Counted from the first letter of the stretch, positions 1 to 8,900 are shown. The stretch is DNA of 64,000 bases from Haemophilus quentini (GCA_001752465.1 MDJB01000056.1:34330-98329), one strand, 5' to 3'. The notes: generated by a model not told the origin, from the letters alone. Numbers and translations: made by a program.

Positions 1-28
1 TTTAATTTTTCTATGTTGATTATTTGCA

Positions 29-50
29 ACTGTGGAGTGGATCACAGTTG
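29..50. promoter_or_regulatory. Predicted CRP (cAMP receptor protein) binding site
   Basis: An almost symmetric 22-mer reading AACTGTGG, six bases, TCACAGTT fits the CRP consensus AAnTGTGA-N6-TCACAnTT with one mismatch in the core. Symmetry extends outwards to an 8-bp perfect inverted repeat (27-34 and 43-50). It lies about 92 bases before the first gene's start codon, a class I position, but could also serve a gene to the left of the window. In Haemophilus, CRP controls sugar use and competence; this is a TGTGA-type rather than TGCGA (CRP-S) site. Confidence 0.7.
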
Positions 51-141
51 TAAAAAAACGTAATAGATAAAGTAGTTTTAGTAATTTTAATTATTTTCTT
101 CTTTGACTAAAGTAAATTTGTCTTATACATCAGGAGGAATA

Positions 142-1314
142 ATGAATAATTTTTATAATTTTGATGTGATTATTGATCGCCTAAATACATTTAGTGCTAA
201 ATGGAATGTAGATAATGATATTATTCCAATGTCTGTTGCGGATATGGATATTCCAGCACCTCAAGTGATGATAGATGAATTAGAAAAATTTAATCGTTTA
301 GGAATTTATGGTTATACTGAATTACCAGCCGACTATCACAAGATAATCAGTGATTATATTTTCGAACAATATCATTATTCTGTTCTATCTGAAAAAATTG
401 TATTTTGCCCAAGAATAATACAAGCTATATCTATTTATATACGAGCGTTTACAAAAGAAACTGATGGAATATGCATTTTATCACCTTCATATAGTCCAAT
501 ATTAAACACGATAAAATTAAATGACAGAAAATTATATAAATGTCCTTTGGTTTATGAGAATAGAAAGTATCATATTGATTTTAATTTATTAGAGGAATGT
601 TTTGAACATTCTAAAATATTTGTTTTAATTTCTCCCCATAATCCAACTGGAACGATTTGGAACAAAGAAGTCCTTATTAAAATTATAAACTTAGCTAAAA
701 AACATAATGTATTTATAATTTCCGATGATGTTCATGCAGACTTTACACTAACAAATGACTCTCACTATCTAATATCATCATTAGATGAATGGGTAGCAAA
801 TCACGCAATGATCTGTTTATCCCCAGCAAAAACTTTTAATATTCCTGGATTGGAAATAGCTAACCTAATTATTGAGAATAAAGAAATTCGAGAAAAATTT
901 ATAAAAGAAATGATAGCATTAGGTATACATAATCCAAATTATTTCTCTATACCAGCTATTATTTCGTTATATAAATATTGTACTGACTGGGTAATCTGTC
1001 TAAAAGAATACATAAAGAATAATAAGAAGATAGTAAAAGAATTTTTCAATGAGTATATTCCATTATTAGATATTACTGAAAGTGATGGAACTTATTTACT
1101 TTGGATAAACTATAAAAAGCTAAGTATAAATGAAAATGAATTAGCTTATTGGATTAATAATTTATCAAGAGTAAAAGTATCTTTGGGGAGTGAATTTGGT
1201 AAAGAGGGAGACGGTTTCTTTCGTATGAATGTCGCTATGCCTAGAGAAAAATTATTAGAAGCATTGAATCGAATTAAAAATGGGTTTTGTTTATTAAATA
1301 ATAGGGAGATTTAA
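142..1314 (+). CDS. PatB/MalY-type PLP-dependent cystathionine beta-lyase (C-S lyase)
   Basis: A 390-residue fold-type I PLP enzyme of the MalY/PatB family, expected to cleave cystathionine or cysteine conjugates to a thiol (or homocysteine), pyruvate and ammonia in the cytoplasm. Visible marks are HNPTG at residues 166-170, the PLP-nitrogen aspartate in SDDVHAD (about 195-196) and the Schiff-base lysine in SPAKTFNIPGL (K230). I start at ATG 142 because AGGAGG sits at 132-137; a TTG at 103 is in frame but has no ribosome site. Only one base separates it from the NhaC-family gene, so they form an operon. The gene is clearly more AT-rich than its neighbours, suggesting transfer. The family is clear; the substrate is not. 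Confidence 0.85.
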   Translation: MNNFYNFDVIIDRLNTFSAKWNVDNDIIPMSVADMDIPAPQVMIDELEKFNRLGIYGYTELPADYHKIISDYIFEQYHYSVLSEKIVFCPRIIQAISIYIRAFTKETDGICILSPSYSPILNTIKLNDRKLYKCPLVYENRKYHIDFNLLEECFEHSKIFVLISPHNPTGTIWNKEVLIKIINLAKKHNVFIISDDVHADFTLTNDSHYLISSLDEWVANHAMICLSPAKTFNIPGLEIANLIIENKEIREKFIKEMIALGIHNPNYFSIPAIISLYKYCTDWVICLKEYIKNNKKIVKEFFNEYIPLLDITESDGTYLLWINYKKLSINENELAYWINNLSRVKVSLGSEFGKEGDGFFRMNVAMPREKLLEALNRIKNGFCLLNNREI

Positions 1315-1315
1315 T

Positions 1316-2722
1316 ATGAAAACCACTTATCGCACAAGAATGCCAACAACATTAGAAGCTTTTTCACCAATCATAGTGATGCTATTACTGTTAGGGTTTG
1401 GGTATGCTTTATTTGATTTGCCAGCAGAGCCATTAATGATTATTTCAACGGTATTTGCTGGTTTTTTAGTTATTAAATTAGGTCATTGCTATTTAGATAT
1501 TTTAGACGCCATTTCAGAAAAAATAGCTAAAACAATGCCTGCGCTATTAATTTTAATTACTGTAGGATTATTAATTGGAACTTGGATTAGTGGAGGAACA
1601 ATTCCTATGATGATCTACTACGGACTAAAAGCGATATCACCTGAATATCTTTATGTGACAGCCTTATTCCTTACTGCTATTGTTTCCATTTGTACTGGAA
1701 CCTCTTGGGGGTCAGCAGGGACTGTTGGTGTGGCATTTATGGGCGTTGCGATTGGATTAGACGCCAATTTAGCTGCTACGGCAGGTGCTGTGGTCGCTGG
1801 TGTGTATTTTGGAGATAAATTATCACCATTATCTGATACAACCAATATTGCATCTGCAGCTGCTGGTGTAGATTTATATGAGCATATTGCTCACTTACTT
1901 TACACAACATTACCATCTTTTATTCTTTCGGCTACTGTCTATGTTGTATATGGCTTAAACTACGATTTTTCTAATGTGGCCACTCCAGAAAAAGTAAATA
2001 CAATGATTCATGAGTTAGAGCAAGTTTATCATTTTAACTTTCTATTACTCATTCCTGTCGCTATTGTATTATGGGGATCTATTACTAAGAAACCGACTAT
2101 TCCAGTGATGTTATTCTCAGCATTTATCGCAATTATTAATGCTATCGTAATTCAAAAATTCTCTCTATCTGATGTGATTAATAGCGCAGTTAATGGATTT
2201 GATACCTCAATGATTCACCATACTTCAGTTAGCTCTGATTTAAGTCGTTTGTTGAATCGTGGTGGAATGAACTCAATGATGGGAACACTATTAATTTGCT
2301 TCTGTGCATTGTCATTTGCTGGTGTATTACAATTGAGCGGTGCATTAACCGTGATTATTCAAAAATTACTCACCTTTGTTCATTCAACTCTTTCTTTGAT
2401 TATTACAACGATTCTTTGCGGTCTAACAATGATTGGGGTTACTTGTAATGGGCAAATTTCTATTCTAATTCCAGGAGAAATGCTTAAAGATGCGTATGTA
2501 GAAAAAGGATTACATCCCAAAAATTTAAGTCGAACAGCAGAAGACTCCGCAACAATTATCGAACCTATTTTGCCATGGACTGCCGCAGGTGCATATATGG
2601 CAGGTACATTAGGTGTTGCAACATTGTCTTATTTACCTTGGGCAATTTTATGTTGGAGCGGTATTATCTTTGCTATTATTTATGGTGCAAGTGGAATAGG
2701 TATTGCGAAGCTAAAAAAATAA
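1316..2722 (+). CDS. nhaC: NhaC-family Na+/H+ antiporter
   Basis: A 468-residue inner-membrane protein with about 11-12 hydrophobic segments. It carries the NhaC signature stretches GTSWGSAGTVGVA and FGDKLSPLSDTTNIA, and the length is typical. The family exchanges sodium for protons, but members also carry organic solutes (malate/lactate and methionine types are known). Because the gene starts one base after a C-S lyase gene, an amino-acid or sulfur-compound substrate is a reasonable alternative here. A strong stem-loop terminator follows. Codon use looks like the Haemophilus core, unlike the AT-rich gene upstream. Family confidence is high; the transported solute is inferred only from annotation habit. 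Confidence 0.85.
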   Translation: MKTTYRTRMPTTLEAFSPIIVMLLLLGFGYALFDLPAEPLMIISTVFAGFLVIKLGHCYLDILDAISEKIAKTMPALLILITVGLLIGTWISGGTIPMMIYYGLKAISPEYLYVTALFLTAIVSICTGTSWGSAGTVGVAFMGVAIGLDANLAATAGAVVAGVYFGDKLSPLSDTTNIASAAAGVDLYEHIAHLLYTTLPSFILSATVYVVYGLNYDFSNVATPEKVNTMIHELEQVYHFNFLLLIPVAIVLWGSITKKPTIPVMLFSAFIAIINAIVIQKFSLSDVINSAVNGFDTSMIHHTSVSSDLSRLLNRGGMNSMMGTLLICFCALSFAGVLQLSGALTVIIQKLLTFVHSTLSLIITTILCGLTMIGVTCNGQISILIPGEMLKDAYVEKGLHPKNLSRTAEDSATIIEPILPWTAAGAYMAGTLGVATLSYLPWAILCWSGIIFAIIYGASGIGIAKLKK

Positions 2723-2738
2723 ATGTGGTATTGGATAT

Positions 2739-2767
2739 AAAAATGGCCAGTTATTCTGGCTATTTTT
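2739..2767 (+). terminator. Rho-independent terminator after nhaC
   Basis: A 12-bp stem with one G-U pair (2739-2750 with 2756-2767), loop TTATT, ending in a T run. It separates the patB-like/nhaC operon from xylR. Confidence 0.75.
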
Positions 2768-2833
2768 ATCTTGAAGCTAAATATCTTTTCTATTATAACT
2801 TAAATAGCAATTTCCCATAGATAAGGATATAAA

Positions 2834-3997
2834 ATGACGGAACAATACTACAAAATTGCCCTCTTATTTAATGCAAACAAAGTATATGATCGGCAGGTGG
2901 TGGAGGGTATTGGACAATATATTCAGGCATCGCAATGTATGTGGGATATTTTTGTAGAAGATGAATTTATCTATCATACTGATACCATTAATCAACTTTC
3001 TATTGATGGCATTATTGCAGACTTTGATGACCCAAAAACTGTTGAATTATTGCAACACACTCTTATTCCTACTATAGCAGTTGGTGGATCTTATAAACAA
3101 GCTGATTTTTATCCGCACTTTCCTTATGTAGCAACAGATAATATGACATTGGTTGAAATGGCTTTATCTCATTTACAGGAGAAAGGACTGTCACAGTTTG
3201 CATTTTATGGTTTGCAAGTAAATACTCATAAGCATTGGTCTATAGAACGAAGAGATGCTTTTGTAGAGTTGATGGAGAAAAATCATTACCCTATTTACCT
3301 ATATGAGGGTGTGCAGGTTCATGCTCAAAATTGGTTGGAAGAGCAACAAAAGCTAATTGTCTGGTTAAAATCTCTTCCTTCTCATACTGGTATTATTGCT
3401 GTTACGGATGCGCGTGCTCGTCATTTATTGCAGGCTTGTGAGTACAGTAAAATTGCTGTACCTGAAGAGCTTTGTGTGGTTGGTATTGATAATGAAGAAT
3501 TGATCCAATATTTATCGCGTGTGTCCCTTTCCTCTGTAGAACAAGGCACGAGAGAGATTGGTTATCAAGCTGCGAAATTATTACACAAATTACTCAATGG
3601 TCAAAAAGTTTCACATACCCCTATTTTAATTCCACCGATTACCGTTCACTCTCGAAATTCTACAGATTATCGATCATTAACAGATCCGCTTGTCATTCAA
3701 GCAATGCATTATATTCGTCATCGTGCCTGTCATCGAATTAAAGTAGAACAAGTTTTAGATCATCTTGAAACCTCACGTTCTAATCTTGAACAACGTTTTA
3801 AGAATGAAATGGATAAAACAATTCACCAAGTCATCCACGAAGAAAAAATTTCCCGAGCAAAGAATTTATTACAACAAACAGATATTTCTATTCAAGAAAT
3901 TGCTGAGATTTGCGGCTATCCATCAATTCAATATTTTTATTCTGTGTTTAAGAAAGAATTTGGAATGACTCCTAAAGAGTTTCGACTAAATTGTTAA
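2834..3997 (+). CDS. xylR: XylR, xylose operon regulator (LacI-like sensor, AraC-type DNA-binding domain)
   Basis: A 387-residue transcription activator. Roughly residues 5-270 form a periplasmic-binding-protein-like xylose sensor; the last ~100 residues are an AraC/XylS double helix-turn-helix, with the second HTH around IQEIAEICGYPSIQYFYSVF and the family ending MTPKEFR. Length matches E. coli XylR (about 392). Its targets would be xylose catabolism and transport genes; none lie to the right, so they are expected left of the window or elsewhere. ATG 2834 follows an AAGGAT ribosome site. The terminator upstream makes it a separate unit from nhaC. The following rfaF starts 75 bases downstream. 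Confidence 0.88.
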   Translation: MTEQYYKIALLFNANKVYDRQVVEGIGQYIQASQCMWDIFVEDEFIYHTDTINQLSIDGIIADFDDPKTVELLQHTLIPTIAVGGSYKQADFYPHFPYVATDNMTLVEMALSHLQEKGLSQFAFYGLQVNTHKHWSIERRDAFVELMEKNHYPIYLYEGVQVHAQNWLEEQQKLIVWLKSLPSHTGIIAVTDARARHLLQACEYSKIAVPEELCVVGIDNEELIQYLSRVSLSSVEQGTREIGYQAAKLLHKLLNGQKVSHTPILIPPITVHSRNSTDYRSLTDPLVIQAMHYIRHRACHRIKVEQVLDHLETSRSNLEQRFKNEMDKTIHQVIHEEKISRAKNLLQQTDISIQEIAEICGYPSIQYFYSVFKKEFGMTPKEFRLNC

Positions 3998-4072
3998 AGG
4001 AGCATATTTTTATTCAACTCTGTGTCATAATAACAAGTGTTTTTGACCGCACTTTTATCTGAAAGACAGAAA

Positions 4073-5116
4073 ATGAATATTCTAATTATTGGCCCATCTT
4101 GGGTTGGCGATATGATGATGTCGCACAGTTTGTACCAGCAACTGAAAATTCAATATCCAAACTGCAATATTGATGTGATGGCACCGAATTGGTGTAAGCC
4201 TTTGCTTGTGCGAATGCCAGAGGTGCGTAAGGCAATTGAAATGCCATTAGGGCATGGGACCTTTGAATTGGGAACGCGTTATCGTTTAGGAAAGTCTTTG
4301 CGTGAACAATATGATATGGCGATTATTTTGCCTAATTCATTGAAATCTGCGTTTATTCCTTTCTTTGCAAAAATTGCTCATCGTCGCGGTTGGAAAGGCG
4401 AAAGCCGTTACATTTTATTGAATGATTTACGAGCCAATAAAAAAGATTATCCAATGATGGTGCAGCGTTATGTTGCATTGGCTTTTGAAAAAGATGTTGT
4501 ACCAAAAGCTGATGATATTTCTGTCTTAAAACCCTATTTGACGGTTGAGCCAGCGCAACAAGCTGAAACCTTAAAAAAATTTGAAAAACAAACCGCACTT
4601 TTAGGCGAACGTCCAATTATTGGTTTTTGTCCTGGCGCAGAATTTGGCCCTGCAAAACGTTGGCCGCATTATCATTATGCTAAATTGGCAGAAATGCTCA
4701 TTGAAAAAGGCTATGCGGTAGAATTATTTGGTTCACCAAAAGATGTGGAAGCAGGTGAGCAAATTCGCAATGTATTGCCAGCAGAACTGCAACCATTCTG
4801 TTTGAATTTGGCAGGGCAAACGAATCTTAATCAAGCGGTGGATTTAATTGCCAACTGTACGGCAGTAGTGAGCAATGACAGCGGCTTAATGCATATTGCC
4901 GCTGCGACAGATCGTCCATTGGTTGCGCTTTATGGCCCTACTAGCCCAACTTATACGCCACCATTATCAGATAAAGCCATGATTATTCGTTTAATTGAAG
5001 GCGATTTAATTAAGGTGCGTAAAAGTACAGATAGCTCGGAAGGGTATCATCAAAGTTTGATTGATATTACACCAGAAAAAGTAGCAGAAAAACTGACCGC
5101 ACTTTTAGAGGTTTGA
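4073..5116 (+). CDS. rfaF: ADP-heptose:LPS heptosyltransferase II
   Basis: A GT9-family glycosyltransferase of 347 residues that adds the second heptose to the lipooligosaccharide inner core at the cytoplasmic face. The N-terminus MNILIIGPSWVGDMMMSHSL and the ADP-heptose-binding stretches FCPGAEFGPAKRWP and SNDSGLMHIAAA are characteristic. I choose ATG 4073 over an upstream GTG (4037) because the protein then begins exactly like RfaF; the GTG version would translate an uptake signal (GACCGCACTTTTA, 4046-4058) into a spurious N-terminus. A broken YcxB-like gene follows, then a drug/metabolite transporter and waaC, so inner-core genes cluster here. Confidence 0.93.
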   Translation: MNILIIGPSWVGDMMMSHSLYQQLKIQYPNCNIDVMAPNWCKPLLVRMPEVRKAIEMPLGHGTFELGTRYRLGKSLREQYDMAIILPNSLKSAFIPFFAKIAHRRGWKGESRYILLNDLRANKKDYPMMVQRYVALAFEKDVVPKADDISVLKPYLTVEPAQQAETLKKFEKQTALLGERPIIGFCPGAEFGPAKRWPHYHYAKLAEMLIEKGYAVELFGSPKDVEAGEQIRNVLPAELQPFCLNLAGQTNLNQAVDLIANCTAVVSNDSGLMHIAAATDRPLVALYGPTSPTYTPPLSDKAMIIRLIEGDLIKVRKSTDSSEGYHQSLIDITPEKVAEKLTALLEV

Positions 5117-5133
5117 GAAAGAGAGAATATAAA

Positions 5134-5718
5134 ATGGAAGTGACATATCAACCCGTATTAGATAAAAATGAAGCTAAAGCAGCCCGTAAAATCAGTCGTG
5201 ATATTTATAAACATAATAAATTTCGCAAGATGATGAGTATTGGCGATTTCTTATTATATTTATTCTTCTTGCTGCCAAGTATTTTTCTTGCTTTTGAACT
5301 GATGAATTGGGGAGAGTATTTGTATGATTGCTATGAAAATATCTTAGCCAATTATGCAGGACATATATTATTGCTCATCTCAGTATGTTGTTTTTTCTAT
5401 GCAGTTTTGCTACGACCTTATTTAAATACCAAAGCTTTTCAAAGCTAAGTATATGAGGAAGCTAATAAGGAAAAAAGAACCATACGAATTCAAGAAGATG
5501 GTTTATATTCTGAAATAGCTCTCTGCCAAACTTTATATAATTATCGGTACATTCATCATATTGAAAATCATTATGGTTACTTAATGATTCGAGTTGATAC
5601 GGGCTTGTTTTTCTTAATTCCTCATTCAGCTTTTCAAGATGATGCTCATCGAGAAGCATTTGAAGCCGTTTTACGAGAAAAAATAAAAGCTTACCAAGCA
5701 GAGCCTTTAAGTAAATAG
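5134..5718 (+). pseudogene. YcxB-like membrane protein, interrupted by in-frame TAA
   Basis: Reads as one frame of 194 sense codons broken by TAA at codon 105 (5446-5448). The first part has two hydrophobic segments (about 40-60 and 78-100). The part after the stop continues in the same frame with a soluble domain (starting KRTIRIQEDGLYSEIA and ending at TAG 5716-5718) of the YcxB-like C-terminal type. No frameshift is needed, so a point nonsense mutation is the simplest cause; readthrough is the alternative. The 104-residue fragment may still be made. I use ATG 5134; an in-frame TTG at 5113 overlaps the rfaF stop. Function of the family is unknown. Confidence 0.75.
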
Positions 5719-5744
5719 AAGGTCTAACAGGATATGTTAATGAT

Positions 5745-6650
5745 ATGAGCCCTCTACGCATCCATTTACAATTAATTGGAATGGTGATTTTATGGGGCGC
5801 CTCTTGGCCTTGGGGGCGAGTGGTTGCTCAAGCTATGCCGACATTTGTTGCTTCAAGCGTGCGCTTTTTTTTCGCCATTATTCCACTCATTATTTGGCTA
5901 TATGCGGCGAATCGTTTCAAATATGCTAAACAACTGCGACTTAATCAATGGGTGGGGTTATTGTTAACTGCTTTGCTTGGGATCTTTGGTTATTCGACTT
6001 TCTTTATTTGGGGGTTGAAATATGTTCCAGCAGGGCAAGGAACAATGGTGGTCGCTTCTAACCCCGTCTTTACGATGTTTTTTGCTATTTTATTATTTAA
6101 AGAAAAATGGAATCGCTGGGTTGTATTAGGGATGATTATTGCGATTAGCGGTTCTTTGTTAGCCCTGACAAAAGGGAATCCAACTAATCTCTTACAAAAT
6201 TTTGGATTCGGTCAAATGTTATTGCTTTGTGCTTTAGTTTGTTGGGTTGCTTATACTTTATTGGCTCGTAAAGTATTAATCGGAATTGATTCTCTCACCG
6301 CTACCACGATTTCTTCTACTTTTGGTTTTTTCATGCTGACGTTGGCAGCATTATGGACAGAAAGTGCGGAAGATTGGGCAACCGTATTTCAATTAAATGG
6401 ATCGCAATGGTTTAGTTTACTGGGTCTTGCATTTGGCTCAACGGTATTGGCTTATGCATGGTATTTTGATGGAGTGAAACGCTTAGGGGCAGGCAATGCC
6501 TCGGCTTACATTATTCTTGTGCCGATTTTAGGTATTTTATTTTCAGCCGTTTGGTTGAATGAACAGGTGGATTCCTCCTTAATTATTGGAGGCATTTTAG
6601 CAGTATTAGGGCTTGGAATTATGCACTGGGGAAGAAGGTTAATTAAATGA
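5745..6650 (+). CDS. EamA/DMT-family transporter (RhaT-like exporter)
   Basis: A 301-residue inner-membrane protein with ten predicted helices arranged as two EamA repeats (roughly residues 5-140 and 150-298), typical of the drug/metabolite transporter superfamily. The stretch WGASWPWGRVVAQAMPTF near the N-terminus and the GSTVLAYAWYFDGVKRLGAG segment in repeat two fit the family. Substrate cannot be read from sequence. Its stop codon overlaps the waaC start by four bases (ATGA), so the two are translationally coupled, which hints at but does not prove a link with envelope biosynthesis. Confidence 0.8.
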   Translation: MSPLRIHLQLIGMVILWGASWPWGRVVAQAMPTFVASSVRFFFAIIPLIIWLYAANRFKYAKQLRLNQWVGLLLTALLGIFGYSTFFIWGLKYVPAGQGTMVVASNPVFTMFFAILLFKEKWNRWVVLGMIIAISGSLLALTKGNPTNLLQNFGFGQMLLLCALVCWVAYTLLARKVLIGIDSLTATTISSTFGFFMLTLAALWTESAEDWATVFQLNGSQWFSLLGLAFGSTVLAYAWYFDGVKRLGAGNASAYIILVPILGILFSAVWLNEQVDSSLIIGGILAVLGLGIMHWGRRLIK

Positions 6651-7603
6651 AAGTATGTGTGATTAAAACTTCCTCTATGGGGGATGTGATTCATACTTTG
6701 CCGGCATTGACTGATGCACAGAGTGCTATTCCTAATCTCTCTATTGATTGGGTGGTGGAAGATAATTTTGCAGAAATCCCACGTTGGCATTCTGCAGTGA
6801 ATCAAATTATTCCAATTGCTTTGCGCCGTTGGCGAAAATCGCCTTTTTCCATTCAAACAAGAAATGAGTGGAAAAATTACCGCACTTTGTTGCAGGCTGA
6901 AAACTATGATGCTGTAATCGATGCGCAAGGGCTCATTAAAAGTGCATTATTTGCAACTCGTTTCGCTCAGGGTGTGAAACATGGCTATGATCGTCAAAGC
7001 ATTCGAGAGCCGCTAGCATCTTTTTTCTACGATAAAAAATATGCCATTTCTTATCAACAGCATGCGGTGGAACGAATTCGTCAGCTTTTTGCTCTGAGTT
7101 TAGGTTATGAATTACCTCAAGTTCAGGGCGATTATGGTATTGTTCGCCATTTTCTTCATCAAACTCCAGAACAAAATTATGTGGTATTCATTCATTCTAC
7201 AACTCGGACAGATAAGCATTGGGAAGAATCAGAATGGCAAAAATTGATTGAAAAAATTACCGCACTTTCTGATTACGAAATTCGCTTGCCTTGGGGAAAT
7301 GAACTAGAAAAAGCGCGAGCAGAGCGTTTGGCTCAAGTTCATTCTAATGTGATCGTGTTGCCTAAGTTAACTTTAACGGAGCTTACAAAACAGTTTGCGA
7401 ATGCAAAAGCCGTTGTGTCGGTGGATACAGGTTTGGCGCATTTAACTGCCGCTTTGGATAAGCCCAATATTACGCTTTATGGCGCAACAGATCCTAAATT
7501 GATTGGCTGTTATGGTAAAAATCAGCATTACTTATCGGCTAATTCAATGAAAGAAATTTCAGCCGAACAAGTGTTATCACCATTGCTTCCTTTTATTTCA
7601 TAA
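6647..7603 (+). CDS. waaC: LPS heptosyltransferase I (WaaC/RfaC type)
   Basis: A 318-residue GT9 enzyme expected to transfer the first L-glycero-D-manno-heptose from ADP-heptose to Kdo. It follows E. coli WaaC closely by eye: KTSSMGDVIHTLPALTDAQ at the start, then NYDAVIDAQGLIKSA, YDRQSIREPLASFFY and VSVDTGLAHLTAALDKPN. Overlaps the EamA gene by four bases. H. influenzae Rd is described as using OpsX as heptosyltransferase I, so an E. coli-type WaaC next to rfaF is noteworthy. A bidirectional terminator follows. Confidence 0.9.
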   Translation: MKVCVIKTSSMGDVIHTLPALTDAQSAIPNLSIDWVVEDNFAEIPRWHSAVNQIIPIALRRWRKSPFSIQTRNEWKNYRTLLQAENYDAVIDAQGLIKSALFATRFAQGVKHGYDRQSIREPLASFFYDKKYAISYQQHAVERIRQLFALSLGYELPQVQGDYGIVRHFLHQTPEQNYVVFIHSTTRTDKHWEESEWQKLIEKITALSDYEIRLPWGNELEKARAERLAQVHSNVIVLPKLTLTELTKQFANAKAVVSVDTGLAHLTAALDKPNITLYGATDPKLIGCYGKNQHYLSANSMKEISAEQVLSPLLPFIS

Positions 7604-7606
7604 AAA

Positions 7607-7627
7607 ATGCTCGCACTTGGCGAGCAT
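7607..7627. terminator. Bidirectional terminator between waaC and the MFS gene
   Basis: ATGCTCGC (7607-7614), loop ACTTG, GCGAGCAT (7620-7627), flanked by A and T runs, so it can stop transcripts from both convergent genes. Confidence 0.9.
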
Positions 7628-7646
7628 TTTTATTTTTTATACTTTC

Positions 7647-8870
7647 TTAGTCTAAGGCTTTACCTTTTAATTCAGGGATTAAGAAAATTGTCGCTAACAT
7701 ATCAATTACGTAGATAATCGCAAGTAGGGCGATGGCCGTTTGGAAAGAGTAGGCGAGTACAACAGCGCCCACAACCACAGGTCCAAATCCCCCTACGGCA
7801 CGACCAATATTGAAAAGTACGTTTTGTGCCGTTGCTCGAGCTTCTGTTGGATAGGCTTCTGCCATTAATGCACCGTAACCACCCATCATTCCGTTCACAA
7901 ACATACCTAAAAATGCCCCTGCAAGAAGCATAATGTCAGGATCGGTAAGTTGTGAGTAAACCACGATACTTATCACTGCGCCTAATTGGAAAAGTAAGAA
8001 ACTTGGTTTGCGTCCGATGCGGTCAGCGAGTTGTCCGAAAATCCAAATGCCAGCCATCATGCCGCAGACGGTAACGACCGTCCAAAGTCCAGATTTAGTT
8101 AAGCTGAATCCAAGTTGTTTTGATAAGAAATTAGGTAACCAAATCATAATGCCATAATAACCGAAGTTTTGTACGGAGGTGAGTACGACGATACCAAGGC
8201 TAATTTTACTCGTTGCTTTGTCTTTAATCAGAAGCTGGAATGAACGTAATTTATCAGTAAAGCTGGATTGCGTTGAAAGTGCGGTTTGTTTTTGAGTGAA
8301 AATTTCGGGTTCATGCAGATGAGAACGTAAGAACCAAGTGACAAATGCAGGGAAGATACCCACCAAGAACATTCCACGCCAGCCAATATGCGGGAGTAAT
8401 AATGGTGTAAGTAATGCTGCACCTAACACACCAGCTTGCCAACCCAATGCAACATAAGATGCTGCTTTAGCTCGGTGGCGTGCGGGCCATGCTTCTGCTG
8501 CTAGAGCCATCCCAATTCCAAATTCACCGCCTAAGCCAATGCCAGCAATTGTGTGATAAATCAGTAAATCCCAATAACCTTGCGCAATCGCACATAAACC
8601 AGTAAACACCGCAAAAAGAAGAATGGTCCAAGTAAGTACGCGTACACGACCGTATTTATCACTTAATGCGCCAAATAAAATGCCGCCAAAAACTGCGCCA
8701 ATAAGTGTCCAAGTTACGAGAGAGCCACCTTGTGCGGGTGTTAGATTTAAGTCTGCAGAAATTGCGCTAAGCATGAAACCTAAAATGAGAAGATCGAAAC
8801 CGTCCATTGCATAGCCGACGGCAGAGCCAATTAAGGCTTTCCAGCCATAACTGTTTACTTTGTTTGTCAT
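7647..8870 (-). CDS. MFS transporter, aromatic acid/H+ symporter-like (HI1104 type)
   Basis: A 407-residue, 12-helix major facilitator. The N-terminal half begins GWKALIGSAVGYAMDGFDLL, a hallmark of the AAHS/sialate-type subfamily with its DGFD motif, followed by the loop 2-3 motif GALSDKYGRVRV; the second-half counterpart is GQLADRIGRKP. It probably imports an organic acid or aromatic acid with protons, but no catabolic neighbour identifies the substrate. It is convergent with waaC and shares a terminator. A striking palindrome (8883-8900) lies in its leader just upstream of the ribosome site, suggesting a dedicated repressor. Confidence 0.82.
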   Translation of the reverse strand: MTNKVNSYGWKALIGSAVGYAMDGFDLLILGFMLSAISADLNLTPAQGGSLVTWTLIGAVFGGILFGALSDKYGRVRVLTWTILLFAVFTGLCAIAQGYWDLLIYHTIAGIGLGGEFGIGMALAAEAWPARHRAKAASYVALGWQAGVLGAALLTPLLLPHIGWRGMFLVGIFPAFVTWFLRSHLHEPEIFTQKQTALSTQSSFTDKLRSFQLLIKDKATSKISLGIVVLTSVQNFGYYGIMIWLPNFLSKQLGFSLTKSGLWTVVTVCGMMAGIWIFGQLADRIGRKPSFLLFQLGAVISIVVYSQLTDPDIMLLAGAFLGMFVNGMMGGYGALMAEAYPTEARATAQNVLFNIGRAVGGFGPVVVGAVVLAYSFQTAIALLAIIYVIDMLATIFLIPELKGKALD

Positions 8871-8882
8871 GATGTGTCCTTT

Positions 8883-8900
8883 TGTTACTCGCGGGTAACA
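8883..8900. promoter_or_regulatory. Palindromic operator-like site in the MFS gene leader
   Basis: TGTTAC-TCGCGG-GTAACA: 6-bp perfect arms around a near-palindromic CG core, 13 bases before the start codon of the transporter gene. The design resembles LacI- or GntR-family operators. In the mRNA the same bases could form a hairpin immediately before the AAGGA ribosome site, so RNA-level control is an alternative. Confidence 0.45.

Noticed and set aside
2575..2820. 81-codon plus-strand ORF overlapping the end of nhaC
   Set aside because: Out of frame with nhaC, spans its terminator, and has no ribosome site or protein-like composition.
5462..5761. 99-codon minus-strand ORF
   Set aside because: It is the antisense shadow of the second half of the broken YcxB-like gene.
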